Source: Chloroflexota bacterium
GTDB lineage: Bacteria > Chloroflexota > Limnocylindria > Limnocylindrales > CSP1-4
Assembly (NCBI GenBank): GCA_016191395.1
Contig: JACPOS010000013.1
Span: 1-64,000, forward strand
Length of the DNA: 64,000 nt
Direction: 5' to 3'
Shown here: positions 42,794 through 50,830 of the stretch, one piece after another
How the letters are laid out: every line of letters starts with the position of its first letter
How positions within the stretch are numbered: position 1 is the stretch's first letter
Made by a program: the position numbers and the translations under genes
Notes under the pieces: model-generated
Databases searched by the model: none
What the model was told of the DNA's origin: nothing
The model's input: the letters and a program-made list of their open reading frames with translations, nothing else

Positions 42794-44109
42794 GCGGTGG
42801 CTCCCAGGCGGATCGGGCGGCAGACGCCTGCCGGACACTCGCCGCGCAGCAGGTGCGCGTCGAGCTCGTCGCGGAAGTAGCGCAGGCCGCTGAGCATCGG
42901 CAGTGTGGCAAGGCGCTCGTGATCGCACAGCGCCGAGCCGACGACGTCGGCGGAGAGGTCGACGAGGAGGTCCAGGTCGCCTGCGCGCGACGTGCCGGTC
43001 GTGAGGCGCTCCCCGATCTCGGCGATCCGGCGGACGCCGATCCGGCACGGGATCGTCTTGCCGCACGCCTCGTCGGCGGAGAAGCGGGTCAGCAGCCGCG
43101 CGACGTCCACGACGCAGGCACGATCGTCGGCGGCGATCACCGAGCCGGACCCGATGTGGGCGCCCACCGAGCGCAGGTCGTCGAACGTATACGGCGTCTT
43201 CAGCTCGCTCGGCGGCAGGATCCCGCCGGTAGGCCCGCCGACGACGACGGCCTTCAGCGACCGGCCCTTCGCGAATCGGCCGCCAAGCTCGACGATCGCC
43301 TCGAGCGGCGTGCCCATCGGGACCTCCGCCACGCCGCTGCGCTCTGGCCCACGGACGTCCACGAGGATCGTGCCGGGCGCGGCGCCGAAGCCGATCGCCC
43401 CGAACGCCTTCGCATGGTGCCGGATGATCCAGGGCACGGACGCGAGGGTCTGCACGTTCTGGACGACCGTCGGGGCGCCGTGGAAGCCGCGCGTCGCCGG
43501 GTGTGGCGGGCGCTGCTCCGGCTGGCCGCGCTTGCCGTCAAGGGCCTTCAGGAGGACCGTCTCCTCGCCGAGCATGTACGCACCCTGGACCGGGCGGACC
43601 TCGATCTCCACGCGCCGACCGCTGCCGAGGGCGTCCTCGCCGATGAAGTTGCGCGCCGTCGCGGCCTCGATCGCGGTCTCCAGGCCCTTGATTGCCTGGG
43701 TCGCGGAGGCGCGGACGGAGATGTACCCGGTCTCCGCGCCGATGGTGAACGCCGCGATCGCCACGCCCTCGATGACCGCGTACGGGTCCGTCTCGAGCAG
43801 CGTCCGGTCGGTGCTCGTGGCGGGGTCCGCGCCGTAGCCGTTCGCGACGACGTAGCGCTCCTTCGCGGGGGTCTCTGCCGCAGCCTGCCACTTCGCGGCC
43901 GTCAGGTGCCCGGCGCCGCCGCGGCCCCGCAGCCCGCTCGCCTTGACCTCCGCGATCGTCCCTTCCGGGCCGAGCTCGCGGACCGACCGGCGGAGGGCCT
44001 CGAAGGCGCCGGCCTTGATCGCATCGTCGAGATCCGCCGGCTTCGAGGCGCCGGCGCGCGCCAGCAGGATGGACGGCCAGCCCTTGGCGGAGGAGAGGAT
44101 CGTGCTCAC
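42790..44109 (-). CDS. nuoF: NuoF-like subunit with altered NADH/FMN loop and lost cluster ligand (439 aa)
   Basis: The fold is clearly NuoF: RGRGGAGHLTAAKW (61-74), GEETVLLKALDG, TRGFHGAPTVVQNVQTLASVP, the SLBB region and the C-terminal cluster domain. Two functional sites are changed. The usual N-A-D-E-x-E-P-G loop that holds FMN and NADH reads NGYGADPATSTDR (90-102). The SCGxCxPCR motif reads ACGKTIPCR, so Cys349 and Cys355 remain but position 352 is Thr; the fourth ligand Cys395 is present. NADH oxidation here is doubtful. GTG at 44109 overlaps the upstream gene (GTGA), and its stop overlaps the fusion gene (ATGA). Confidence 0.88.
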   Translation of the reverse strand: MSTILSSAKGWPSILLARAGASKPADLDDAIKAGAFEALRRSVRELGPEGTIAEVKASGLRGRGGAGHLTAAKWQAAAETPAKERYVVANGYGADPATSTDRTLLETDPYAVIEGVAIAAFTIGAETGYISVRASATQAIKGLETAIEAATARNFIGEDALGSGRRVEIEVRPVQGAYMLGEETVLLKALDGKRGQPEQRPPHPATRGFHGAPTVVQNVQTLASVPWIIRHHAKAFGAIGFGAAPGTILVDVRGPERSGVAEVPMGTPLEAIVELGGRFAKGRSLKAVVVGGPTGGILPPSELKTPYTFDDLRSVGAHIGSGSVIAADDRACVVDVARLLTRFSADEACGKTIPCRIGVRRIAEIGERLTTGTSRAGDLDLLVDLSADVVGSALCDHERLATLPMLSGLRYFRDELDAHLLRGECPAGVCRPIRLGATA

Positions 44110-44783
44110 GCGTCGCCTCTCGACTTCCCGCCGAGCGAGGCGCCGAGCGCATCGAGATAGCCCTGGTCCGTGGCGCGCCGCGCGCGGACCTCCTTCGACT
44201 GGGCCTTGGCGGACGGCGGCTCGAAGCGCAGGTGGCCGTAGTACGAGGCGGTGCCGTAGATCGTTGCGTACCACGCCCCGGTGCGTTCGCTGATCCGCTT
44301 CAGCGCGGCGACGGGCAGGAACCCGAAGGTGTCCTGCGTGTCCTCGAGGATCTGGAGCATCCGCTTGGGGTCGTGGTCGAAGCGCTCCAGGATCTCGTCA
44401 ACCGTCTCGATGTCGAACGGGGCGAAGTGCTCGTAGGCGCGATCTGGCACGGTCCGTCCGGATCGCCTGAGCGCCGATTCCTCGCGTCGCTCGCCATACG
44501 TCTCGGGAGGGCCCCAGTGGACGTGGAAGCGGCCCTTGGTGTCCATGCCGCCCATGTCGATGCACTCGATGGGGCACGCCTGGGCGCATTGGAAGCACGT
44601 CTCGCACTTGAGGCCGCCGTACTCGTCGTACAGCAGCTGGAGCCGGCCACGGAACTTCGTGGCCACGTCGGCCGGCATCTCCGGATACATGACCGTGGCC
44701 TTGGGGGCGAAGAACCGGCGCAGGGTCAGCGCCATGCCCTTGACCATGCCCAGGCCCGGGACGAGGCCGGTCAGGAGGCTCAC
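44106..44783 (-). CDS. NuoI/NuoE hybrid subunit with a single [4Fe-4S] motif (225 aa)
   Basis: Residues 1-90 match the N-terminal half of NuoI: LRRFFAPKATVMYPEMP, KFRGRLQLLYDEYGGLKC and one cluster motif C60-x2-C63-x2-C66-x3-C70-P. The second NuoI cluster motif is missing. From about 115 the chain resembles the helical N-terminus of NuoE (MLQILEDTQDTFGFLPVAALKRISERTG, IYGTASYYGHLRF). It ends before the NuoE [2Fe-2S] domain and has none of its cysteines. The reading frame is uninterrupted, so this is a true hybrid, not a frameshift. It overlaps nuoH and nuoF by four bases each (GTGA). Confidence 0.8.
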   Translation of the reverse strand: MSLLTGLVPGLGMVKGMALTLRRFFAPKATVMYPEMPADVATKFRGRLQLLYDEYGGLKCETCFQCAQACPIECIDMGGMDTKGRFHVHWGPPETYGERREESALRRSGRTVPDRAYEHFAPFDIETVDEILERFDHDPKRMLQILEDTQDTFGFLPVAALKRISERTGAWYATIYGTASYYGHLRFEPPSAKAQSKEVRARRATDQGYLDALGASLGGKSRGDA

Positions 44784-46141
44784 TTCGGGGCCGCCTTCAT
44801 GGCGTCGATGACGAGGACCGCGGCCGCGGTGACGAACAGGTTGAGCAGCGCGGCCGGCAGCAGCCACTTCCAGGCGAAGCCCATGAGCTGGTCGATGCGC
44901 ACGCGCGGGAGCGTGCCACGCATCCACACGAACAGGAACACAAGGGCGAACGCCTTGCCGACGAACCAGAACAGGCCCGCGACCCAGTCGAAGTTGATGT
45001 ACGCCCACAGGCTGAAGATGCCGCCCGCGATCACGTTGAACAGGACGAAGCCGAGGATCAGGGCGACCCACCAGCGCGTCTTGCTGCGGAACAGGTAGAA
45101 CGGCGCTGCGAGGGCGAGGGTCCCGACCACCGGCACGATCGCGATGAGGATCACGAGCCACAGGCCCAGCGAGCCGGGGTCGACGATCCAGCTGATGTGC
45201 GGCGAGGGGAACGGCGCGTTCCAGCCGCCCATGAACAGCACGACGGTGATCGCCGAGATGATGAACACGTTGATGTACTCGGCGAAGAAGAAGAACCCGA
45301 AGCGCATCCCCGAGTACTCCGTCGCGAAGCCGGCGACGATCTCCGAGTCCGCCTCGGTCAGGTCGAACGGGGTCCGGTTCGCTTCCGCCGTCGCGGCGAT
45401 GGCGAAGATCAGGAAGCCCAGGGGCTGGCGGAACATGAACCAGTCCGTGAACCAGCCGGTCCGCGACTGCTGGATGACGATCTCGTTGAGGCTCATCGTC
45501 CCGGCGAGGATCACGAGCCCCACGACGGACAGCGTCAGCGGGATCTCGTAGCTGACGATCTGGGCCGCGGACCGCAGGCCGCCGATCAACGAGTACTTGT
45601 TGAAGCTGGACCAGCCGCCCATCAGCAGCCCCACCACGGTCATGCCGCCGACGGCGAAGAAGTAGAGCAGCCCGATGTTCATGTCCTGGCCGTACAGGCC
45701 GGGCGCGAACGGCAGCACGAGCGCGCTCAGCACCGCTGTGGAGAAGACGACGACGGGCGCCCAGGTGAACACCACCGCGTCCGCCTTGCCCGGCGTGAAG
45801 TCCTCCTTCATGAGGACCTTCAGGCCGTGCACCGTGGACAGGAGGGTGCCCCACGGCCCCACCCGGTCCGGCCCGATCCGGAGGTTCATGAGCGCGATGA
45901 TCTTCATCTCCATGTAGATGATCACGAAGGCCATTGGAACGAAGATCAGCATCAGGATCGTCACGGAGAACACGAACCGGACGATCGGCAGGTTGAAGAT
46001 CAGGATGTCCAGGATCTGCTGCCCGAACAGCGCGATCGTGATCACGAGCCCGAGCGTCAGGACGCCGAGCAACGGGATCAGGATGAACAGCGCCTTCCCG
46101 GGCAGGGTCAACCTGTCCCATGTGCGGGCCACGACGGTCAC
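44780..46141 (-). CDS. nuoH: NADH-quinone oxidoreductase subunit H (453 aa)
   Basis: NuoH forms much of the quinone chamber at the foot of complex I. Landmarks are YMEMKIIALMNLRIGPDRVGPWG, the loop EANRTPFDLTEADSEIVAGFATEYSG and FFFFAEYINVFIISA. It has about eight to nine helices. GTG at 46141 overlaps the nuoD stop (GTGA). Some 20-30 residues at the N-terminus (VVARTWDRLTLPGKALFIL) precede the core and are longer than in E. coli. Quinone reduction machinery therefore looks intact. Confidence 0.96.
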   Translation of the reverse strand: MTVVARTWDRLTLPGKALFILIPLLGVLTLGLVITIALFGQQILDILIFNLPIVRFVFSVTILMLIFVPMAFVIIYMEMKIIALMNLRIGPDRVGPWGTLLSTVHGLKVLMKEDFTPGKADAVVFTWAPVVVFSTAVLSALVLPFAPGLYGQDMNIGLLYFFAVGGMTVVGLLMGGWSSFNKYSLIGGLRSAAQIVSYEIPLTLSVVGLVILAGTMSLNEIVIQQSRTGWFTDWFMFRQPLGFLIFAIAATAEANRTPFDLTEADSEIVAGFATEYSGMRFGFFFFAEYINVFIISAITVVLFMGGWNAPFPSPHISWIVDPGSLGLWLVILIAIVPVVGTLALAAPFYLFRSKTRWWVALILGFVLFNVIAGGIFSLWAYINFDWVAGLFWFVGKAFALVFLFVWMRGTLPRVRIDQLMGFAWKWLLPAALLNLFVTAAAVLVIDAMKAAPK

Positions 46142-47397
46142 TTGTCGACGCCGCCCATGATCGGATCGAGGGAGGCCATGACCGCCATGCAGTCGGCGAG
46201 CAGGCAGCCTGGCAGCAGGGCGCCGACGGCCTGGAGGTGGATGAAGCTGGGGTCGTGGATCTTCAGCCGGAACGGCTGGTCCGTGCCGTCGGAGATGGCG
46301 TACGCCCCGTAGACGCCGCGCGGCCCCTCCACCCCGGACCACGCGCGACCGGGCCGCGGGCGGATCAGCCGCGGGAGCTTGGCCATGATCGGGCCGTCGG
46401 GCATCTTGTCCAGGCACTGGTCGATGATCCGGATGCTCTGCTTGATCTCCTCCATCCGGAGCAGGTAGCGAGCCAGGCAGTCGCCCTCGGTGCGGGTCGG
46501 GATGTCGAACTCCAGCTCGGGGTAGATGGAGTACGGGTGCGTCCGGCGCAGGTCGAACGGGACCCCGGTGGCGCGCAGGTTCGGGCCGGTCATGCAGTAG
46601 CGCAGGGCCATCTCGGTGTCGATCACGCCCAGGCCGGCGGCGCGGCGGACGAAGATCTCGTTCTCGTTGAGGAGGCCCATCCCGGCCTCGATCTGGCCGA
46701 CGGCCCGGCTCATCCAGTCGCCCAGGCGGCTCATGAACTCGTGGTTCAGGTCGCCGTTCACGCCGCCGATGCGGAAGTAGTTGAAGAGCATCCGCTGGCC
46801 GGTCAGCGCGGCGAGCATCTCCACGATCTCGTCGCGTTCGATGAACGACCACAGGATCGGGGTCAGGCCGCCCAGGTCCAGCGCGAACCAGCCGAGGAAC
46901 AGGGCGTGGCTGGCGATCCGGTTCAGCTCCCCGGAGAGGACGCGGATGTACTCCGCCCGCCGCGGCACCTCGACGTCCAGCAGCCGCTCGTAGGCGGTGA
47001 CCGGCGCCCACTCGCAGAACAGCGAGGAGATGTACTCGAGGGGGTCAACCTGGCTGATCGTCTGGTGATAGTCCGCGTTCTCGACGAGCTTCTCGACGCC
47101 GCGGTGGAGGTAGCCCAGGACCGGGTCGATGTCCACGACGCGCTCGCCGTCGAGCTTCAGGACCACGCGGAGCACGCCGTGCGTCGATGGGTGCTGCGGC
47201 CCCATGTTCAGGAACATCTCGCCGTCGCCGAGGGTGTAGAACTCGGCCTCGCGCTCCGTGCGCGGCGTGTACGGCGGGATGGGCTCGTAGAAGTCGTAGT
47301 CGTCCTGGAGCAGCACGTTCGGGTCGTCGGTGGAACGGTGCGTGCCCTTGGGGGCGGGACGGGGTTCGCCCGAGCGGGGCGCGGTCTCGGTCGTCAT
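46138..47397 (-). CDS. nuoD: NADH-quinone oxidoreductase subunit D (419 aa)
   Basis: NuoD lines the quinone-binding site together with NuoB. It shows MNMGPQHPSTHGVLRVVLKLDGE (in two parts), the quinone-site histidine loop GPQHPSTHG, IGGVNGDLNHEF, RGVYGAYAISDGTDQPFRLKI and the terminal SLDPIMGGVDK. The start is ATG 47397, with an N-terminal extension of about 55 residues that is Pro/Thr-rich. NuoC and NuoD are separate genes here, not fused as in E. coli. Confidence 0.97.
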   Translation of the reverse strand: MTTETAPRSGEPRPAPKGTHRSTDDPNVLLQDDYDFYEPIPPYTPRTEREAEFYTLGDGEMFLNMGPQHPSTHGVLRVVLKLDGERVVDIDPVLGYLHRGVEKLVENADYHQTISQVDPLEYISSLFCEWAPVTAYERLLDVEVPRRAEYIRVLSGELNRIASHALFLGWFALDLGGLTPILWSFIERDEIVEMLAALTGQRMLFNYFRIGGVNGDLNHEFMSRLGDWMSRAVGQIEAGMGLLNENEIFVRRAAGLGVIDTEMALRYCMTGPNLRATGVPFDLRRTHPYSIYPELEFDIPTRTEGDCLARYLLRMEEIKQSIRIIDQCLDKMPDGPIMAKLPRLIRPRPGRAWSGVEGPRGVYGAYAISDGTDQPFRLKIHDPSFIHLQAVGALLPGCLLADCMAVMASLDPIMGGVDK

Positions 47398-47405
47398 CTC
47401 GATCC

Positions 47406-47951
47406 TCAGGCTCCCGTCCGGCGCAGGACGCCGGGCGCGGCATCAACCGGGCTGCGCGAGCGCTCGACGTGGCGCACGCCGGCGCCCGTCGACCGTGCCG
47501 CGTCGTCCGGAAGGTAGAAGTCCTTCCGCAGCGGGAAGCTCGTGTAGTCGGGCGGCATGTAGATCCGCCGGAGGTCGCGGTTGCCCTCGAAGATGATCCC
47601 GAACATGTCGTACGTCTCGCGCTCCATCCACTCGGCGCCCTGCCACAGGAAGGTCACCGACGGGATCCGCGGCTCGTCGCGGGACAGGCCCTCCGCGATC
47701 ACGCGCAGCCAGTCCGTGGTCGTCGCGCTCCACAGGTGGTAGACGACCTGCATCTCCTTGCCCGTGTCCACGCCGGCGAGGTCTGCGAGCATCGTGAACG
47801 CGAGGTCCGGCTCGTCGTGGAGGCTGCGCAGCACGTCGATGACGTCGCCCGCGCCGATCCGGATCTCGGTCTGGTCGTGGCGCTGGCGCGCCGCGCCGTG
47901 CAGGACGCTCTCGAAGCGCGCCTCCAGCCTGCGCGCAAGGGTTCGATCCAT
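47406..47951 (-). CDS. nuoC: NADH-quinone oxidoreductase subunit C (181 aa)
   Basis: NuoC is the 30-kDa-type subunit in the connecting part of the peripheral arm. It has the block FTMLADLAGVD, YHLWSATTTDWLRVIAEGL and the signature EWMERETYDMFGIIFEGNRDLRRIYMPPDYTSFPLRKDF (read as adjoining parts). Start ATG 47951; it follows nuoB by five bases and precedes nuoD by eight. The ORF is open further upstream but that part is antisense to nuoB. Confidence 0.95.
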   Translation of the reverse strand: MDRTLARRLEARFESVLHGAARQRHDQTEIRIGAGDVIDVLRSLHDEPDLAFTMLADLAGVDTGKEMQVVYHLWSATTTDWLRVIAEGLSRDEPRIPSVTFLWQGAEWMERETYDMFGIIFEGNRDLRRIYMPPDYTSFPLRKDFYLPDDAARSTGAGVRHVERSRSPVDAAPGVLRRTGA

Positions 47952-47956
47952 CGCCC

Positions 47957-48694
47957 TCAGACCCCGGCCGGCACGGTTGGGCCGATCGCGCGCTCCGGCC
48001 AGTGGCCGCGGCGATCCTTGATCAGCTGCTGGAGCTTCATCATCCCGAAGATGAGGCCCTCCGGGCGGGGCGGACAGCCGGGCACGTACACGTCCACGGG
48101 CATGATCCGGTCGATGCCCTCGACCGTCGCGTAGCTCCGCTTGTAGCGGCCACCCGAGCAGGTGCAGTCGCCCATCGCCACGCACCACTTGGGCTCGGGC
48201 ATCTGCTCCCAGAGGCGGAGGAGCGGCCCGGCCATCTTGGTGGTGAGGGTGCCGGCGACGATGAGCACGTCCGCTTGGCGAGGGCTCGCGCGGAACGGGA
48301 AGGCACCCCACCGGTCGATGTCGTTCTTGGATGTCGCGAAGCTCATCATCTCGATCGCGCAGCAGGCGAGACCCGACAGCAGCGGCCACAGGCTGTTCGC
48401 CCGAAGCAAGTCCAGGACATAGTCCGCCTTCGTCGGGATGATCTCGAGGAGCCCGGACCACCGGGCGTCGTCATGGCGACCGGCGCCGCTCGCATCGAAC
48501 TCCGCGAGGTGCGTGATCGCCGCCGGCTGGCCGCCACTGTAGGCGTTGGGGTCCGCGGGGTTCCAGAGGTCGTTGCGGAGCACGATGGGTTCCGTGACGG
48601 CCGTCGATCCGGGAACGATCAGGGCCGAGGAGGTCGCGGCCTTCGCCGCCACCTCGGCCGGCGTGGGCGCCCACGGCTTCTTCGTCTCGGTCAT
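47957..48694 (-). CDS. nuoB: NADH-quinone oxidoreductase subunit B (245 aa)
   Basis: NuoB carries cluster N2, the last iron-sulfur centre before quinone. The ligands are in [18 protein letters not shown] (usually GxCxxxGG) and [11 protein letters not shown], so all four cysteines remain. The core begins near residue 85; a hydrophilic extension of about 75-80 residues precedes it and has no counterpart in E. coli NuoB. ATG at 48694 overlaps the nuoA stop (ATGA). The presence of N2 shows that the quinone end of the chain is normal despite the altered input end. Confidence 0.96.
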   Translation of the reverse strand: MTETKKPWAPTPAEVAAKAATSSALIVPGSTAVTEPIVLRNDLWNPADPNAYSGGQPAAITHLAEFDASGAGRHDDARWSGLLEIIPTKADYVLDLLRANSLWPLLSGLACCAIEMMSFATSKNDIDRWGAFPFRASPRQADVLIVAGTLTTKMAGPLLRLWEQMPEPKWCVAMGDCTCSGGRYKRSYATVEGIDRIMPVDVYVPGCPPRPEGLIFGMMKLQQLIKDRRGHWPERAIGPTVPAGV

Positions 48695-49071
48695 CGGCCG
48701 GGCCCGCCCCAGCTGAGCACGCCCTTGCGCCACGCGTAGCCCAGGCCAAGCAGCAGGATCGCCACGAAGATCAGCATGCTGGTGAAGCCGGTGATCGGGT
48801 CCGGCAACGACCGGAAGACCAGCGCCCAGAGGTAGATGAAGATCACCTCGATGTCGAACGCCACGAACAGCAGGGCGTAGATGTAGAAGCTCAGGCCGAA
48901 CCGCCCGTGCGTGTCGCCATACGTGTCGATGCCCGACTCGTACGGCATTCCCTTGTGCATGTCGCCGCGGTTGCGGTGCGAGATCAGCCACGCGGCGCCG
49001 AAGGTCAGGAACGTGAACGACCCGGCGGCGAAGGCAAACCCGATGACGTACCAGATCCCGGTCAAGGCCAT
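48691..49071 (-). CDS. nuoA: NADH-quinone oxidoreductase subunit A (126 aa)
   Basis: NuoA is a three-helix membrane subunit at the arm junction. The family block is [44 protein letters not shown] (read in parts: [22 protein letters not shown]). The start is ATG 49071. It is the first gene of the complex I operon, and the 500 bp upstream holds its promoter. Confidence 0.95.
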   Translation of the reverse strand: MALTGIWYVIGFAFAAGSFTFLTFGAAWLISHRNRGDMHKGMPYESGIDTYGDTHGRFGLSFYIYALLFVAFDIEVIFIYLWALVFRSLPDPITGFTSMLIFVAILLLGLGYAWRKGVLSWGGPGR

Positions 49072-49174
49072 CCTCGCTCGGAGCGCCGGGCTGCGATCAG
49101 CGCTCGATCGTTGATCCGAAGGGTGTCAGAGGCATTCGCGACCAACCGTCCATCGACGCCCGTCGCCCTCGCGC

Positions 49175-49180
49175 ATTCTA
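49175..49180 (-). promoter_or_regulatory. candidate -10 box for the complex I operon
   Basis: On the minus strand TAGAAT lies about 95 bases before the nuoA ATG, a good -10 match in an otherwise G/C-rich stretch. No convincing -35 or TG extension accompanies it. Confidence 0.3.
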
Positions 49181-49373
49181 CCGATCCCGCCCCCCGGTCG
49201 CCTCGTGCTCAGGTCGTCGGCCGTTTCGGCTCTGCCGGCGGTCCTGGGCCGCTCCGGCGACCGCGGGTCCCTGCCATCGTTCACCGTCGGCCGCCCTGTT
49301 CTGCCCTTGTGACCACCCCACGAGCAAGATCGACGAGCTCGGCCTGTCGGGGCCCACGAGATCGCCGGAATTC

Positions 49374-49400
49374 GTCGATTCTGACCGCACGGAGCGCAAC
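49374..49400 (-). repeat. repeat copy 1 (inverted)
   Basis: Read on the minus strand it starts GTTGCGCTCC-GT-GCGGTCAG and continues AATCGAC. It matches copy 3 at 18 of its first 20 bases and shares AATCGAC with copy 2. Confidence 0.55.
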
Positions 49401-49482
49401 CGCGACCAGATTCGTGCTCGTTTGGGCCATCCGGCAGTTGCCGTACCCAATCGCGGCCGCATGAGGGTCAAGACTCGTCCCA

Positions 49483-49508
49483 GTTGCTCTCGCAGCGGTC
49501 AAATCGAC
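49483..49508 (+). repeat. repeat copy 2 (direct)
   Basis: GTTGCTCTCGCAGCGGTCA followed by AATCGAC. It differs from copy 3 at two of the first 19 bases. It is flanked by CTCGTC and GACGAG, which could pair as a stem around the repeat. Confidence 0.55.
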
Positions 49509-49554
49509 GAGAGCGGGGCCGTTCTCGCGGGTCGGAGCCTTGGACGTGGTCGAA

Positions 49555-49580
49555 GTTGCGCTCCCAGCGGTCAGTCGGAA
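49555..49580 (+). repeat. repeat copy 3 (direct)
   Basis: GTTGCGCTCCCAGCGGTCAG then TCGGAA. It overlaps the last codons and stop of the methyltransferase gene. Confidence 0.55.
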
Positions 49581-50830
49581 GCCGGAAGGCCTCGGAGGCG
49601 GGAGGCAGCAGGGAGCCCGCGGCCGAATGCGAGGACCGCGAAGGCGCCGGTCGCACGAGGGTCGAGCATGCGCATGAGCGCGGAGCGCGCTTCCACGTAG
49701 GACTGGAGGGTGGAGGCGGGGTCCGTCTGGAGCGCCACGAGCAGCTCACCGGCGTCGAGGTCGTCCAGGAACCGCGCCTGCGTCGTGCGGCCCAGCGGCT
49801 TCAGCCCGGTGGCGGTCGCCGCGCGTTCGACTGCTGTGAGGTCGACGTGGGCGGTAAGGTCCTGGCGCCCGATCGCGACGAATGGATCGGCGTGAACCCG
49901 ATGCCGGTGGTAGGCCCGCAGCGTGGAGCCGCGAGCGGCGGTGTACAGCTCCGGTGCCGGGTAACCGTAGTCGATCAGGAGCAGCTCGCCTCGCTCGAGC
50001 GGCTGCGTGGCGCGGGCGACCCAGTCGTCGACCGCCACGCAGATCTCGGCCGGCTGGCCCGGTTCCAGGCGGATGCCTTCCGAGTCGAGCCGTGCCGCGA
50101 GGGCCGGCGTCGATGGGGGACCGAGTGCGGTCGCGAATTGGGCACCCGCGTCGCCGGCGGCGCCAGGGGACCCCGCGGCGAGCGACGCAGCGCCGCCGAG
50201 GGTGACGAACCGCTCCAGCAGGGCGCCGTCGGGCGCGCCCTCGACTCGATGGATCGGCATTGCGTCGAGGAGCTCGTTGGCGAGAATCGCGCCTGGCGCC
50301 GCCATGGCATCGAACGGCTCGAGATGGCGACCCAGGCCCTGGGCAGCGAGTCGTTCGGCGAGGGCGTCCAGCCTCGCGGGTGCGACGTCGACCGCCTGAT
50401 AGCGGATGGCGTCGAGCAGGGGCGACCCGGAGCGTCGCAGTCCGTCGAGGATGCCCGCGGCCAGCGCGCCTGAGCCCGCGCCGTGCTCGCGGACCACGAA
50501 GTGCGACGGCGTGTCCAGCGCAAACCAGACGGATTCGAGGTGGCGCGCGACCGCCCACCCGAAGATGGGATGGCCCTCCGGGGCGGTCAGGAAGTCGCCG
50601 TGCCGACCGGGACCGGTGGCGCCGCTCGTGTAGTAGCCGGCCTCCGGGTCGTACAGCGCCAGCTCCATGAACCGGGCGAACGTCATCGGCCCGTTGGTGC
50701 GGATCTCCGCGACGATGCGGTCGACGAGGCGCGGATGGCTCTCGGGAAGCGGCGCACCTGGGTCCAGCTCCTCGACGCGCCGAAGCCCGAAGACGAACGG
50801 GCGTCGGGGCGAGCCGGGCGAGCTCGTCAC
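49571..50830 (-). CDS. NDUFAF7/MidA-family SAM-dependent methyltransferase (419 aa)
   Basis: The protein has the DUF185 methyltransferase fold: RIVAEIRTNGPMTFARFMELALYDPEAGYY at the N-terminus, the SAM loop EHGAGSGALAAGIL, and ANELLDAMPIHRVE (family ANELFDALPVH). Mitochondrial NDUFAF7 methylates an arginine of NDUFS2, the NuoD counterpart, during complex I assembly. Here the gene lies directly upstream of nuoA on the same strand, which supports a complex I maturation role. The GTG start at 50830 overlaps the upstream gene (GTGA). Repeat copy 3 covers its 3' end. Confidence 0.88.
   Translation of the reverse strand: MTSSPGSPRRPFVFGLRRVEELDPGAPLPESHPRLVDRIVAEIRTNGPMTFARFMELALYDPEAGYYTSGATGPGRHGDFLTAPEGHPIFGWAVARHLESVWFALDTPSHFVVREHGAGSGALAAGILDGLRRSGSPLLDAIRYQAVDVAPARLDALAERLAAQGLGRHLEPFDAMAAPGAILANELLDAMPIHRVEGAPDGALLERFVTLGGAASLAAGSPGAAGDAGAQFATALGPPSTPALAARLDSEGIRLEPGQPAEICVAVDDWVARATQPLERGELLLIDYGYPAPELYTAARGSTLRAYHRHRVHADPFVAIGRQDLTAHVDLTAVERAATATGLKPLGRTTQARFLDDLDAGELLVALQTDPASTLQSYVEARSALMRMLDPRATGAFAVLAFGRGLPAASRLRGLPASD

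Larger units (their letters stand above)
49181..49570. other. intergenic region upstream of the complex I operon with repeats, no gene recognised
   Basis: No recognised gene is seen between nuoA and the methyltransferase gene. It contains three copies of a 20-27-bp repeat, listed separately. Translated in one frame the repeats all give D-R-x-E-R/S-N-x-D, which hints at remnants of a repeated coding sequence, but no start codon or ribosome site supports a gene. Confidence 0.45.

Noticed and set aside
42790-44783. Frameshift as the explanation of the odd NuoI/E and NuoF
   Set aside because: Both frames are continuous, joined by 4-base overlaps, and the changed sites lie inside otherwise conserved blocks; no alternative frame restores missing motifs.
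49374-49580. CRISPR array
   Set aside because: Only three imperfect copies, one inverted, with unequal spacing and no cas genes.
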